64,000 nucleotides of DNA from Novosphingobium sp. (GCA_017745295.1 JAGHZR010000007.1:1-64000), one strand, 5' to 3'; shown: positions 47,743-56,777, counted from the first letter of the stretch. Numbers and translations are program-made. Notes: generated by a model from the sequence alone, not told the origin.

Positions 47743-48741
47743 TCAAAGCCAGACCTCCTGCTCTTGCTGCCAGGCCGGGAACATCGAGAGATACTGCATC
47801 AGGCGCGGTCGATCCGAGCGATTGGGACTGGCACCGTGAGGGAGATCGTGGCGGCAGATGACGAGATCGCCTGCCCGTCCTGCTATCGGCACGGCCTCGT
47901 CGTCGAGATCGACCCCGCGCGGATCGCGATTTCCAAGGCCGTCCAGCCAGGCATCGAGGCGATGGTGGAAGCCCGGCACCAGGCGAAAGGCGCCCTGGTC
48001 CGGCTCGGTGTCGGTCAGGTAGAGCACACCGAACAGGCCGAAAGGCACCGGGCGGTGCAGGCTGCAATCCCAGTGCAGCGGGGTCGCCCGGAAGGGAGCC
48101 TCCGGCGTGACGGGGGGACTGAAGCCGATGCGGTCGATGCTGGGCCAGAGGTCGGCGGTGCCCCATAGCTGGGCGAAAGCCTTATGCACCCGCTCGCCAT
48201 GCCGCGCGGCATCCTGCTGCGGGCTCTGGAAATGCTGGAGCATGATTCCTTGCGGGCGCGGGGCGTACCATGTTGCGGGCAGGTCCGGCTGTGCCTGCGC
48301 CTGTTGCCAGACCAATCCGGTCAGAGCTTCGATTTCGGCAGGGGCGATGGCATCGCCCAGCACCGCGTAGCCATCGCGTTCCCACCGCGCGAGTTCGCGT
48401 TCGTCCAGAACCGGCGGCATGGCATCGATGGCAGCGAAGTGATCTTTTGCCGTGGCCGGAGCAGGACGGTCCTCGGTCCAGGCGGTGTAGCGGGCCAGCG
48501 CCTCCGGGTGCGGCATTCCCGCGACCTCGAAGATCCAGTCCTGCAATTCCTCCAACGAGGGCCGGTTTTGCACCATCCAGGCCATCGTCTGTTCAAGGCC
48601 CAGGCCGAGCATGCTGAGCATCACGCGGGTGGGGGTGCCCAATGTTCCGTCGCATTCGCCAAGCATCAGGCCGCGAAAGGCCTCCAGACCCGGGACGTCG
48701 GGAAAGGGAAGATCCGGATGCCTGCGCGAATGCGGGCTCAC
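47743..48741 (-). CDS. Phytanoyl-CoA dioxygenase family protein
   Basis: 332 aa of the Fe(II)/2-oxoglutarate-dependent family. ELARWERDGYAVLGDAIAP is the family's early strand; the iron site includes HWDCSLH (H-x-D, about residues 208-214) and the distal histidine in CRHDLPHGASPNRSDRPRL, which also holds the arginine for 2-oxoglutarate. Substrate unknown. It starts at GTG 48741, overlapping the TetR stop (GTGA) so the pair is translationally coupled; an upstream frame through the TetR gene is a shadow. Confidence 0.82.
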   Translation of the reverse strand: MSPHSRRHPDLPFPDVPGLEAFRGLMLGECDGTLGTPTRVMLSMLGLGLEQTMAWMVQNRPSLEELQDWIFEVAGMPHPEALARYTAWTEDRPAPATAKDHFAAIDAMPPVLDERELARWERDGYAVLGDAIAPAEIEALTGLVWQQAQAQPDLPATWYAPRPQGIMLQHFQSPQQDAARHGERVHKAFAQLWGTADLWPSIDRIGFSPPVTPEAPFRATPLHWDCSLHRPVPFGLFGVLYLTDTEPDQGAFRLVPGFHHRLDAWLDGLGNRDPRGVDLDDEAVPIAGRAGDLVICRHDLPHGASPNRSDRPRLMQYLSMFPAWQQEQEVWL

Positions 48742-49424
48742 ACGCGTTCCGCTTGATGCCCGGCGATGGGCAGGGCCATTGTCGCTACCATGGCATGCTG
48801 GAGCAGGGCCGGAAATTCCTCGCTCTCCAGAACATAGGGGCCGGGGCGATTGCTGAGCGTATTGTTGAGCACCCCGTACATCACCTGAAATCCGAAGCGC
48901 ACTTTCTCGGCGCTTACCTGGCTTCGATCTATGTCCGGGCGTTCGAGGACGCGCTCGATATAGGCGCTCGCGAGATTGTAGGCGTTGCGGCGGAAGGGTT
49001 CCCAGGCCTGTTCCGAATCGAGGCTGACCTTGAAGGCGGAGCGAAAGAACGTGTCGTGGCGCCGATAGCGTTCGACTTGCGCATTCACCAGTTTCGGCAG
49101 GATGTCGTCGAAGGCTTCCTGGCGGACGATGCGTTCGAGCATCGGCCCGGATTCGGCCGCAGCGAAGACCATGACCGCCTTGAACAACGTCATCTTGTCG
49201 GGAAAGCGCGCATAGAACGCGCCGGTGGAACATCCGACGGCCGTGCAGATGTCGATGATGCCGGCTTCGTCGAAAGGTTTGCGGCGGGCCATGGCAAGGG
49301 CTTCGCGGATCAGGCTGTCCCGCAAGGCGCGGCTTCGCGCCTGCGTCGCAGGTACGACGCCCACTCTCGCCAGATCGCCCTCGATGTCGATTGTACGGCC
49401 CGTATCCATCATGAGCATGGGCAT
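48738..49424 (-). CDS. TetR/AcrR family transcriptional regulator
   Basis: 228-aa repressor. The N-terminal HTH reads FDEAGIIDICTAVGCSTGAF followed by YARFPDKMTLFKAVM (about residues 55-90), standard for TetR. The ligand domain is not identifiable. It is co-expressed with the dioxygenase and divergent from the MBL hydrolase gene; a 15-bp palindrome lies in the shared promoter region at 49460-49474. Confidence 0.9.
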   Translation of the reverse strand: MPMLMMDTGRTIDIEGDLARVGVVPATQARSRALRDSLIREALAMARRKPFDEAGIIDICTAVGCSTGAFYARFPDKMTLFKAVMVFAAAESGPMLERIVRQEAFDDILPKLVNAQVERYRRHDTFFRSAFKVSLDSEQAWEPFRRNAYNLASAYIERVLERPDIDRSQVSAEKVRFGFQVMYGVLNNTLSNRPGPYVLESEEFPALLQHAMVATMALPIAGHQAERV

Positions 49425-49459
49425 CGCCGATAGCGCGCACGTTGTCTATCGCTACTAAA

Positions 49460-49474
49460 CAGAATGAGATTCTG
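49460..49474. promoter_or_regulatory. Candidate TetR operator
   Basis: CAGAAT-GAG-ATTCTG is a perfect 6-bp inverted repeat in the 137-base gap between the divergent TetR gene (start 49424) and MBL hydrolase gene (49562). Its position fits an operator for autoregulation and control of the hydrolase/porin genes. Confidence 0.5.
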
Positions 49475-49561
49475 ATTCGTATTGACCGGGGCATGCCGGC
49501 GATGTTAGGCGACCTGCAACAAGCTCGATCAGGGCTGGATACGCAGGTTGAGAGGAATTCG

Positions 49562-50584
49562 ATGGTTTTCGAGTCGCACAAGTCTACGTTCAATCGCCGC
49601 GCACTCTTGCAGGCGGCCATGACGACCGCTGCCGGCGGCATACTGGCCGGTTCGGCGTCCTCCCTTCTCGCGCAGGCACCGGGGCCTAAACCTGCTTCGA
49701 ACCCTACTGCCAACCCTACTGCCAACAAGGGCGCCAAGCTCGTGCTGCTCGGCACCAAGGGCGGGCCGCGTGTCGGAGGCACCCGCTCCAATCCGGCCAA
49801 TGCGCTGGTGGTGGACGGCAAGGTCTACGTCATCGACGCCGGCATGGGCGTGACGGCGCAGATCGTGAAGGCGGGTCTCAACCTCGGCGATATTCGCGCG
49901 ATCTTCATCTCGCACATGCATTCCGACCATGAGCTGGAATTCGGCAACCTGGTCTACAACATCTGGGCGGCAGGCGCGCTGCGCACGCCGGTGGATGCCT
50001 ATGGTCCGGTCGGTATCGAGGCGATGGCTGCCGATTTCTGGCGGCTCAACCGCATGGATATCGCCACCCGCATGGTCGATGAAGGCAAGGTCGATCCTGC
50101 CACCCTGCTGCGCGCACACGACTTCGCGGCGAAGCAGGGGCCGGTCATGGCGGAAGGCGGCGTGAAGGTCTCGGCGTTCACCACGCCGCATCCCCCGATC
50201 GAGAACCTCGCCTATCGTTTCGAGACGCCTTACGGCAGCGTCGTCTATTCGGGTGATACCGCCTACAATCCGGCGCTGGCCGATTTCGCGCGCGATGTCG
50301 ACGTGCTGGTGCACGAGGTGCTCTACGTTCCCGGCGTCGACCGTCTCGTCCAGAGGGCCAACGGCACGCCGGCCTTCCGCAATCACCTGATCGAAAGCCA
50401 CACGACGGCTGAGCAGGTCGGGCAGATCGCGACGCGGGCGCGGGCGAAGAAGCTGGTGCTCAGCCATTTCGTACCGGGCGACATGGACTGGATCACCGAT
50501 GCCATGTGGCGCGAGGAAGTGGCCAAGCACTACAAGGGCGAGATCGTGGTAGGCCGCGATCTCATGGAAATCCCGCTCGGGTAA
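49562..50584 (+). CDS. Exported MBL-fold metallo-hydrolase
   Basis: 340 aa. A Tat-like leader (FNRRALLQAAMTTAAGGILA) precedes a spacer with a small tandem repeat (NPTANPTAN, from two 12-bp units at 49700s). The metallo-beta-lactamase fold shows FISHMHSDHELEF (about residues 114-126), GDTAYNPAL and LVLSHFVPGD, giving most zinc ligands. Resembles arylsulfatase/ribonuclease-Z-like hydrolases. ATG 49562 is chosen over 49442, whose extra codons lack protein character. Followed by a porin gene after 17 bases. Confidence 0.82.
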   Translation: MVFESHKSTFNRRALLQAAMTTAAGGILAGSASSLLAQAPGPKPASNPTANPTANKGAKLVLLGTKGGPRVGGTRSNPANALVVDGKVYVIDAGMGVTAQIVKAGLNLGDIRAIFISHMHSDHELEFGNLVYNIWAAGALRTPVDAYGPVGIEAMAADFWRLNRMDIATRMVDEGKVDPATLLRAHDFAAKQGPVMAEGGVKVSAFTTPHPPIENLAYRFETPYGSVVYSGDTAYNPALADFARDVDVLVHEVLYVPGVDRLVQRANGTPAFRNHLIESHTTAEQVGQIATRARAKKLVLSHFVPGDMDWITDAMWREEVAKHYKGEIVVGRDLMEIPLG

Positions 50585-50601
50585 ACGGCGAGAGGATGAC
50601 G

Positions 50602-52146
50602 ATGCGCAACCGGATTTTTCCGCTGCGCGATCGGGGCCTCGCCGGATGCGTGACGATCGGACTGCTCATGCCGGGCTGCGCTTTTGCAGCCGCGGGCGAT
50701 GCCGTGCAGCCAACGTCCACGCAGACGGCCGCCCCGGCGCCGCAGCCCGCCCCCGTACCCGCGGACCCGCTCAGGTCGCCCTATCCGGCCGAGGCCGATG
50801 GACAAGGGCCGAGGACGGGCCCGAACTACATGATGCTGCGCGGCGGCGAGGATTGGCGGTTCCTCCGCAACCCGAAAGCGAAGCGCGACTGGGCCTCGCC
50901 GCTCAAGTTCATTCCGCTCGATAGGGACGGCGATGTTTCGCTGACGCTGAACGGCGACCAGCGCAGCAGTGTCAGCCTCTCCACCCGGCCCTTGCTCAAC
51001 GACACGACCGACCGTGTCGAAGTGCTGTCGCGTACGACCATCGGTGCCGACTTGCGGATCGGCCCGGCGGTGCGGTTCTACGGCGAACTGGCGTCGGGGC
51101 GGATTTTCGGGAAGAACGAGAACAGGCATATCCCGATCCAGCAGAACGACCTGATCGTCCAGCAACTCTTCGCCGAAGTCCGGGCGCCGGTCGCAGGCGG
51201 CGTGGCGCGCCTGACAGTGGGGCGGCAGGAGTTCTTCGACGGTCCGCGCTTCATCGTCAGCCCGCGCGAGAACCCGAACGTCCGCGTCTCGATGAACGGC
51301 GCGCGGCTGTCGATGGACTGGAGCCGCTTCCGCTTCAGCGCCTTCCATTTCGAGCCGACCGAACAAGGCACCGGCTGGCTGGACGACAGGATCGGCAACG
51401 GCGAGAAACTCAGCGGCATCTATTCCAGCGTACTGGTCTCGGGTGGCGGTCCCAAGGCCGGGTCGGCGGTCTATTTCGATCCGTTCTACTACCACTTCGA
51501 GGATGACGACCGCACGCTCGGTCGCCTGTCCGGCAAGGATCGGCGCGAGACGTATGGCGCGCGGTTCTGGGGGCATCTGGGGGCGGTGGCGTTTGACTGG
51601 ACGGCGATGAAACAGGACGGCCGCTTCGGCATGCGCAAGGTCGAGGCCTGGGCCGTGAGCACCAACCAGTCGGTCGCCCTGGGCAAGGGCGCGGCGGCGC
51701 CGCGGCTGGGGTTCCACGCCGACTATGCTTCGGGCGGCGGCACGTTCGACAGAACCGGGAAGGTCGGTTCGTTCAACTTCCTCTACAATGCCACCGTCAT
51801 CTTCAGCGACGACAACTACATCGGTGCGGTCAACATGATGGGAGTCGCCCCGACCCTGGCGGTGCCGGTCACGAAGAATCTCCAGCTGACCGGAGAGGCG
51901 GGCTTCTACTGGCGGCCGAACGAAACCGACGCGGTCTATCGCGGCAATTCGCAGGTCTATGCCGGGACGCAGAACGTGGCCGGGCGGCATGTCGCCAACA
52001 TAGCGCGGATCAAGGCGAACTGGGCGCTGAACCCGCATGTGGCGCTGGCCGGATACATGAACTACGTCGAGGCCGGGAAAGTCCTGCGCCGCGCCGGATA
52101 TGGCGATAACCTGTTCGTCCAGACGATGCTGACCGTGCGGTTCTGA
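50602..52146 (+). CDS. Alginate-export family outer-membrane porin
   Basis: 514 aa. Signal peptide (RGLAGCVTIGLLMPGCAFA), a Pro/Ala-rich linker, then a long beta-barrel rich in alternating aromatic/charged strands, such as LRIGPAVRFYGELASGRIFG and VRFYGELASG, ending with the C-terminal phenylalanine in VQTMLTVRF typical of outer-membrane proteins. Pattern agrees with the alginate_exp family (AlgE/OprE-like), which in many bacteria import small solutes. AGAGG is six bases before ATG 50602. Likely co-transcribed with the MBL hydrolase. Confidence 0.82.
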   Translation: MRNRIFPLRDRGLAGCVTIGLLMPGCAFAAAGDAVQPTSTQTAAPAPQPAPVPADPLRSPYPAEADGQGPRTGPNYMMLRGGEDWRFLRNPKAKRDWASPLKFIPLDRDGDVSLTLNGDQRSSVSLSTRPLLNDTTDRVEVLSRTTIGADLRIGPAVRFYGELASGRIFGKNENRHIPIQQNDLIVQQLFAEVRAPVAGGVARLTVGRQEFFDGPRFIVSPRENPNVRVSMNGARLSMDWSRFRFSAFHFEPTEQGTGWLDDRIGNGEKLSGIYSSVLVSGGGPKAGSAVYFDPFYYHFEDDDRTLGRLSGKDRRETYGARFWGHLGAVAFDWTAMKQDGRFGMRKVEAWAVSTNQSVALGKGAAAPRLGFHADYASGGGTFDRTGKVGSFNFLYNATVIFSDDNYIGAVNMMGVAPTLAVPVTKNLQLTGEAGFYWRPNETDAVYRGNSQVYAGTQNVAGRHVANIARIKANWALNPHVALAGYMNYVEAGKVLRRAGYGDNLFVQTMLTVRF

Positions 52147-52186
52147 TCGACGACCCCGGCATTCCACTGTCTTCCGGAACGGTAAG

Positions 52187-52223
52187 GATCGGGGTGCGCC
52201 ATTTCTGCGGGCGCACCCCGATC
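52187..52223 (+). terminator. Hairpin terminator after the porin gene
   Basis: A 14-bp perfect stem GATCGGGGTGCGCC/GGCGCACCCCGATC around ATTTCTGCG, about 40 bases after the porin stop. T run is weak, so it may be Rho-assisted. Confidence 0.65.
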
Positions 52224-52392
52224 GGTCGGCATCCTCGGTTGGATTTCCGCACGAACGGGATTGCGTGAGGGCCGGAAAATAATTCCGCGATCGACGCGAC
52301 ACCGCCGCAACTTTTGGCGGTGCTCCAGCGAACAGGGGTACGAGGCGGCCTGAAGGCGTGCCCTCGATCACCAACGCATCGGAGCATTGCAG

Positions 52393-52950
52393 ATGAAGAA
52401 CCCGAAGAACGCAGTCCTTTCGCTCGCCCTCGGCATGCTGATGGCAGCGGCGCCGACACCGAGCTTCGCAGCCCTTCCGCAAGGCGCCAAGGCGCCCGAT
52501 TTCACCTTGCATGCAGCGCGCGGCGGCAAGCCCTTCGACCTGTCGCTCGCCAAGGCGCTGAAGAAGGGCCCGGTCGTCCTCTACTTCTTCCCGGCTGCCT
52601 TCACGTCCGGATGCACGGTGGAGGCGCATCTCTTCGCCGAAGCCACCGACGGTTTCAACAAGATGGGCGCCAGCGTCATCGGCGTGACCGCCGGAAACGT
52701 CGAGCGGGTCGCCGAATTCTCGAAGTCGGAATGCCGGGACAAGTTCGCGGTTGCCGCGGATCCGGGCGCCAAGGTCGCGGCCAGGTTCGATACCGTGATG
52801 AAGGGCACGAAGCAGGCGATTTCCGACCGAACCTCCTTCGTCATCGCGCCGAACGGCACGATCCTGATGAGCTATACCGACGGCAATCCGCAGGCGCATA
52901 TCCAGAAGACCATGGCAGCCGTCCGCGCCTGGAAGGCAAAGCACGGCTGA
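52393..52950 (+). CDS. Periplasmic peroxiredoxin (AhpC/TSA family)
   Basis: 185 aa with an N-terminal signal peptide (SLALGMLMAAAPTPSFA). The redoxin domain has the peroxidatic cysteine Cys74 in FPAAFTSGCTVEA and a further cysteine (Cys114) in SKSECRDKF, so it may resolve as a 2-Cys enzyme. GGAG lies about nine bases before ATG 52393. Exported and placed directly before a DsbD/ScsB-like reductase gene (55 bases apart), so it is probably kept reduced by that protein in the periplasm. Similar ScsB-dependent envelope peroxiredoxins are known in Caulobacter. Confidence 0.85.
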   Translation: MKNPKNAVLSLALGMLMAAAPTPSFAALPQGAKAPDFTLHAARGGKPFDLSLAKALKKGPVVLYFFPAAFTSGCTVEAHLFAEATDGFNKMGASVIGVTAGNVERVAEFSKSECRDKFAVAADPGAKVAARFDTVMKGTKQAISDRTSFVIAPNGTILMSYTDGNPQAHIQKTMAAVRAWKAKHG

Positions 52951-53004
52951 TCCGGCCGCCGCTTCCTTTTATCGCCTGCTCCCCGTCGTCCGCGAGGCCC
53001 CGCC

Positions 53005-54252
53005 ATGCTTGTCGCCATCCTTTCCGCCTTTCTCGGCGGCGTGATCCTGAATCTCATGCCGTGCGTCTTTCCGATCATTTCGCTCAAGGCCTTCGGGCTT
53101 GCGCGGCAGGGCGGCGATCCGGGTCGCATGCGCGGGGAAGGGGCTGCCTTCTTCGCGGGCACCCTGCTGGCGATGCTGGCGCTGGCGGGGACGCTGATCG
53201 CCTTGCGGGCCGGGGGGCAGGCGGTGGGCTGGGGCTTCCAGCTTCAGTCCCCTCTCGTGGTGGCCGTGCTGGTGCTCGTGCTGCTGGGCTCGGCGCTGAA
53301 CCTGTTCGGTGTCTTCGAGTTCGGCCTCGGTCTCCAGCGCGTGGGCCAGAAGCTGGACGGCAGGGAAGGGCTGCTGGGCGCGGCTCTGACCGGCGCGCTC
53401 GCCGTGGTCGTCGCGACTCCCTGCGCCGGGCCGTTCATGGCGGGCGCGATCGGTTACGCGCTGGTGCAGCCGCCGCTGGCCGCTCTTGCCATCTTCGCGG
53501 CGCTGGGCGCCGGGGTGGCGGCGCCCTTCACGCTGCTCTCGTTCAGTCCGGCGCTGGCCAGTCGTCTGCCGCGTCCGGGCGCCTGGATGACGACGCTCAA
53601 GCATGCGCTGGCGTTTCCGATGCTGGCTGCCGCGGCCTGGCTGCTCTGGGTGCTTGCCGCGCAGACGGGCAGTTCCGGCCTTGCCGTGATGCTCGGCTGC
53701 GCGCTGATCCTGGCCTTTGCCGGGTGGATCTTCGGCATGGCGCAGCGGCAGCGCATGGCAGGGCGGCCTTCCGGCGCGCTCCATGTCGTGGCGGCTTCCG
53801 GCATGCTTGCCATCGTGCTCGGTCTCTGGCCCGGTAACGGCTTTCTGGTCATGGCCAAGCCTGACGCCGCGCAGGCATCGCCCGCCTCGGCGGAGATCCG
53901 GACGATGGCCTGGTCGCCCGAGCGCGTCGCCGGCGAACGTGCCGCCGGACATCCCGTCTTCGTGGATTTCTCGGCGGAGTGGTGCCTGACCTGCAAGGTG
54001 AACGAGAAGGCCGTCCTATCCACCGCCGCTTTCAAGGCCGCCGTCGCGCGGACCGGAACGACCTACATGGTGGCGGATTCGACGAACTATGATGCGCGGA
54101 TCGAGCAGGCTATGATGGAGCTTGGACGATCGGGCCTGCCGCTCTACCTCGTCTATCCGGCGGGCGGCGGCGATCCGGTGATATTGCCGCAGGTCCTCGA
54201 TACGAAGACGGCCGTGCAGGCGCTCGAGGCGGCTTCGGGCAGGAAGGGATGA
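53005..54252 (+). CDS. DsbD/ScsB-like membrane thiol reductase
   Basis: 415 aa. Eight-helix CcdA/DsbD-type membrane domain with the paired cysteines in NLMPCVFP (Cys20) and ATPCAGP (about Cys141), followed by a periplasmic thioredoxin-like domain with WCLTC (about 327-331). Carries reducing power from cytoplasmic thioredoxin to the periplasm. Unlike full DsbD it lacks an N-terminal domain, so the peroxiredoxin next door or another protein must accept electrons directly from the C-terminal domain. Confidence 0.85.
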   Translation: MLVAILSAFLGGVILNLMPCVFPIISLKAFGLARQGGDPGRMRGEGAAFFAGTLLAMLALAGTLIALRAGGQAVGWGFQLQSPLVVAVLVLVLLGSALNLFGVFEFGLGLQRVGQKLDGREGLLGAALTGALAVVVATPCAGPFMAGAIGYALVQPPLAALAIFAALGAGVAAPFTLLSFSPALASRLPRPGAWMTTLKHALAFPMLAAAAWLLWVLAAQTGSSGLAVMLGCALILAFAGWIFGMAQRQRMAGRPSGALHVVAASGMLAIVLGLWPGNGFLVMAKPDAAQASPASAEIRTMAWSPERVAGERAAGHPVFVDFSAEWCLTCKVNEKAVLSTAAFKAAVARTGTTYMVADSTNYDARIEQAMMELGRSGLPLYLVYPAGGGDPVILPQVLDTKTAVQALEAASGRKG

Positions 54253-54303
54253 AGGTGATGGTGAAACCCCGATTCCCGGCGGCTGGAGCCTCGTAGCCAG
54301 AGC

Positions 54304-54870
54304 GTGCCGGACGACCTGCCCCTCGAAGACGATTGGCCCGACCTCATGCGGTTGGCGCAGGATGGCGACCAGCGCGCCTACCGGCTGGTGCTGCGCGCCA
54401 TGGTTCCGGCGATCCGTCTTCGCGTGCGCCGCCGGGTCTTCGACGAGACCCTGATCGAGGATGTCGTGCAGGACGTGCTGATTGCCGTGCACCGGCTGCG
54501 GCATACCTACGACCCCGCGCTGCCGCTGCTGCCGTGGGTTTCCGCGATCGCATCGGCCCGCGCGATCGATGCCCTCAGGCGACAGGGCCGTTCCCGCAGG
54601 CGGGAGGTGAGCGACGAGGCCGCGCTGGGCGAGGCGGTCGATGCCCGCGCCTCGGCCGCTTTCGAAAGCCTCGACGCCGGGGCAGACCTCGCGGGATTGC
54701 TGGGCGTCCTGCCCGAGAGACAACGCGAGATGGTGGAAATGGTGAAGCTGCGGGAAATGTCGCTCGATGCAGCGGCGCAGGAAAGCCGGCTTTCGGTATC
54801 GGCGGTGAAGTCGCTGCTGCACCGTGCGATCCTTAAGCTGCGCGAACATGGAAAGCAGACACATGGCTGA
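54304..54870 (+). CDS. ECF-type RNA polymerase sigma factor
   Basis: 188 aa. Region 2 includes VVQDVLIAVHRLRHTYDPAL and PWVSAIASARAIDALRRQGR; region 4 includes LPERQREMVEMVKLREMSLD and AQESRLSVSAVKSLLHRAIL. Starts at GTG 54304, 51 bases after the DsbD-like gene. Followed, with an 8-bp overlap, by a membrane NrsF-type anti-sigma factor, so the pair probably responds to envelope redox stress and controls the upstream peroxiredoxin/DsbD genes. Promoter not identified. Confidence 0.88.
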   Translation: MPDDLPLEDDWPDLMRLAQDGDQRAYRLVLRAMVPAIRLRVRRRVFDETLIEDVVQDVLIAVHRLRHTYDPALPLLPWVSAIASARAIDALRRQGRSRRREVSDEAALGEAVDARASAAFESLDAGADLAGLLGVLPERQREMVEMVKLREMSLDAAAQESRLSVSAVKSLLHRAILKLREHGKQTHG

Positions 54871-55537
54871 TCATGCAACGCTCATCGATGCTCTCAGCGC
54901 CGAAGCCGGACCGGTTCGGCGCGTCTCGCCTGCGTGGGTGCGGGCGCTGTTCTGGGCGCCGCTCGCGCTGGGGCTGGGTTATCTCGCGACCAATCTGGTT
55001 CACCGTGCGAGCACGGATTGGGCCGACCCGCTGGCGTTTGTCGCCGCTGCCAATATCGTGGTTTCACTCACGCTCGGTGTCGCCGCTTTCATCGCGGCCC
55101 TGTCGGTCAGCATCCCCGGCGGCAGGGTCCGGGGGAAAGGCTGGATCGCCGGGGGCGTGGCGGCATGGCTCGCGCTGGCCGTGTTCAGCATCTCCCTCTC
55201 GGGCGACCCGCGCGGCGTGCTGGGTGAGGGCAGCTATTGCTTCACGTTCGTCGTGACGGCCGGGCTGCCCATGGTCCTTGTCGGCATCCTTGCCCTCAGG
55301 CGCACGCGTTCGCTGAAACCGGTCCGGTCGTTGACCCTCGCCGGCATGGGCAGCGCGTTCTTTTCGTTCGGCCTGCTGGCGTTCTGCCACCCGGTCGAAC
55401 TCTCGGCGATGGATTTCACCGCGCATATCGTGGCCGGGATGCTGCTGGGCGGGGTTGCGGTCCTGCTGGGCCGCAGGATCATCGCGCTTGGCGCCGGGCA
55501 AGGCCGTCCATCGGAAACCGTATTTAACTTGCCCTGA
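54863..55537 (+). CDS. NrsF/DUF1109 family anti-sigma factor
   Basis: 224-aa protein with six membrane helices, the first at about residues 25-45 (VRALFWAPLALGLGYLATNL). Cysteines occur in the short loops (EGSYCFTFVV, GLLAFCHPVELS), the region where NrsF proteins sense redox change or metals. Overlaps the sigma gene. ATG 54863 follows the family's usual MADHATLIDALSAEAGPVRR opening; ATG 54848 is an alternative. The 171 bases after it (55538-55708) hold no visible gene. Confidence 0.85.
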   Translation: MADHATLIDALSAEAGPVRRVSPAWVRALFWAPLALGLGYLATNLVHRASTDWADPLAFVAAANIVVSLTLGVAAFIAALSVSIPGGRVRGKGWIAGGVAAWLALAVFSISLSGDPRGVLGEGSYCFTFVVTAGLPMVLVGILALRRTRSLKPVRSLTLAGMGSAFFSFGLLAFCHPVELSAMDFTAHIVAGMLLGGVAVLLGRRIIALGAGQGRPSETVFNLP

Positions 55538-55708
55538 CGGCCTGGCGCGGCAAGGCCGGGTTCAAGGACGTCTCGGCATTGCTGACGACGATCTACCGGC
55601 TCGACGATCGCATCGGCATCAGCGGTTCCCTGGGCGTCACCACGCTGTTTGGGCGGACCGGGCATCCACCTTTGCGGCGATCAACGCCCGCAGCCGGGCC
55701 TCGTCAGG

Positions 55709-56386
55709 TCATTTCCCGACCGGGAAAAAGCCGCCCGCGAGACCGCCGTTCAATCCGCAATACTCGACGGCACCGGGTTCGCTGACGATGAGGCTGGTTC
55801 CCCGATGCTCGATGCCGAACCTTGCGTCGGTCGGATCGGTGACATGGGCCTGCCAGCGACCCGCTCCGGTGGACGCTATCGTGCCGGTTGCCTGGCACAC
55901 CCAGTAACCGCCGGTTGGCTCGGCGGCATTGGCCTCGAACGTCAGGGCGCCGGATGCGCTGCGGGAGATGACGATCTCGCCGGAGAGGTTGCGCCATTTT
56001 CCGACCAGTCCCGCTGTCGATTGCGGTCGAATCGCGTTGAGGAAGGCGAGGCGGCTGCGCAGGGCCAGCCCCAGATCGTCGAACTTCCGGTCCAGATAGG
56101 CGCCGTCTCGCGAGCCGACGAACCACTTCTGATCGGCGCGCAACTGGTCGGCCGAGGGCTTGTCCATCTGCTTGAGCAGCACGGCGTAGCGGGCGGCGAT
56201 CTGACGGTCGAGCGCGGCAAGGGCCGGGCTGGCGCAGATGGCCTTCTCCGCCTGCGAGGAGGCGCGTCGGCAATCGAAGGACGGACCGCTTACCGGTGCG
56301 GCCAGGGCAGCCTGCGGGACTGCGACCGACAGTGCCGCCAAGGCGACGGTCGTTGCAGGCGCGAACCACGAAAGGAAGGATGTCAC
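55709..56386 (-). CDS. Secreted LprI-like domain protein
   Basis: 225 aa. Signal peptide (TTVALAALSVAVPQAALA). The first mature domain, SFDCRRASSQAEKAICASPA (about residues 36-55) and LAALDRQIAARYAVLLKQMD, matches the LprI/DUF1311 cysteine motif; some relatives inhibit lysozyme. The C-terminal 100 residues are a beta-rich domain with no assigned family. Converges with the NrsF gene. Role unknown. Confidence 0.75.
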   Translation of the reverse strand: MTSFLSWFAPATTVALAALSVAVPQAALAAPVSGPSFDCRRASSQAEKAICASPALAALDRQIAARYAVLLKQMDKPSADQLRADQKWFVGSRDGAYLDRKFDDLGLALRSRLAFLNAIRPQSTAGLVGKWRNLSGEIVISRSASGALTFEANAAEPTGGYWVCQATGTIASTGAGRWQAHVTDPTDARFGIEHRGTSLIVSEPGAVEYCGLNGGLAGGFFPVGK

Positions 56387-56735
56387 GGCGATATTCTCCG
56401 TTTTGCGGTCGATGCCGAATGGCAGGGAAGGGCGATGGTCGGCACGAGGCGGATCGGCCGGTCGAGCATGGAAAAAGCCGGGCGAACCAGAACGTCATCT
56501 CCCTTTAGGTCGATCATGATCGGTGTTCAATTCTTCGATGTCAAGGCAAGGCGATAAAAATATTCATCGCTCAATTATCTGGCGCGGGGTGGTTTTGGGA
56601 GGTTCGCCACGCTGCAGGAGGCGCAAGGCGCGGGCAGCCCTCGGGCGGCGCCTCGCTGCGGCAGTTCGGGACCGCTACAGTCTTGGGAGCGCGGCGGGTG
56701 TCAGGCTGGCGTTCTGACGGAGCGCGGGGACGGCG
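56387..56735. other. Gene-free stretch
   Basis: 349 bases between the LprI-like gene and the terminator at 56736. All frames are short or disrupted, and no repeat, tRNA or promoter pattern stands out. Confidence 0.5.
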
Positions 56736-56777
56736 AAAATGATCGATGTCAGAATGGAATTCGACGTCGATCATTTT
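56736..56777. terminator. Strong hairpin terminator
   Basis: AAAATGATCGATGTC pairs with GACGTCGATCATTTT (one G-U pair) around a 12-nt loop. Oligo-T tracts lie on both strands, so it can end transcripts from both directions; it probably terminates the LpxO-like gene on the minus strand. Confidence 0.7.

Noticed and set aside
47568..47861. Plus-strand frame after tRNA-Gly
   Set aside because: Overlaps the dioxygenase 3' end antisense and lacks protein character.
48742..49821. Extension of the dioxygenase frame through the TetR gene
   Set aside because: It overlaps the TetR gene on the same strand in another frame; the natural start is GTG 48741 with a GTGA overlap.
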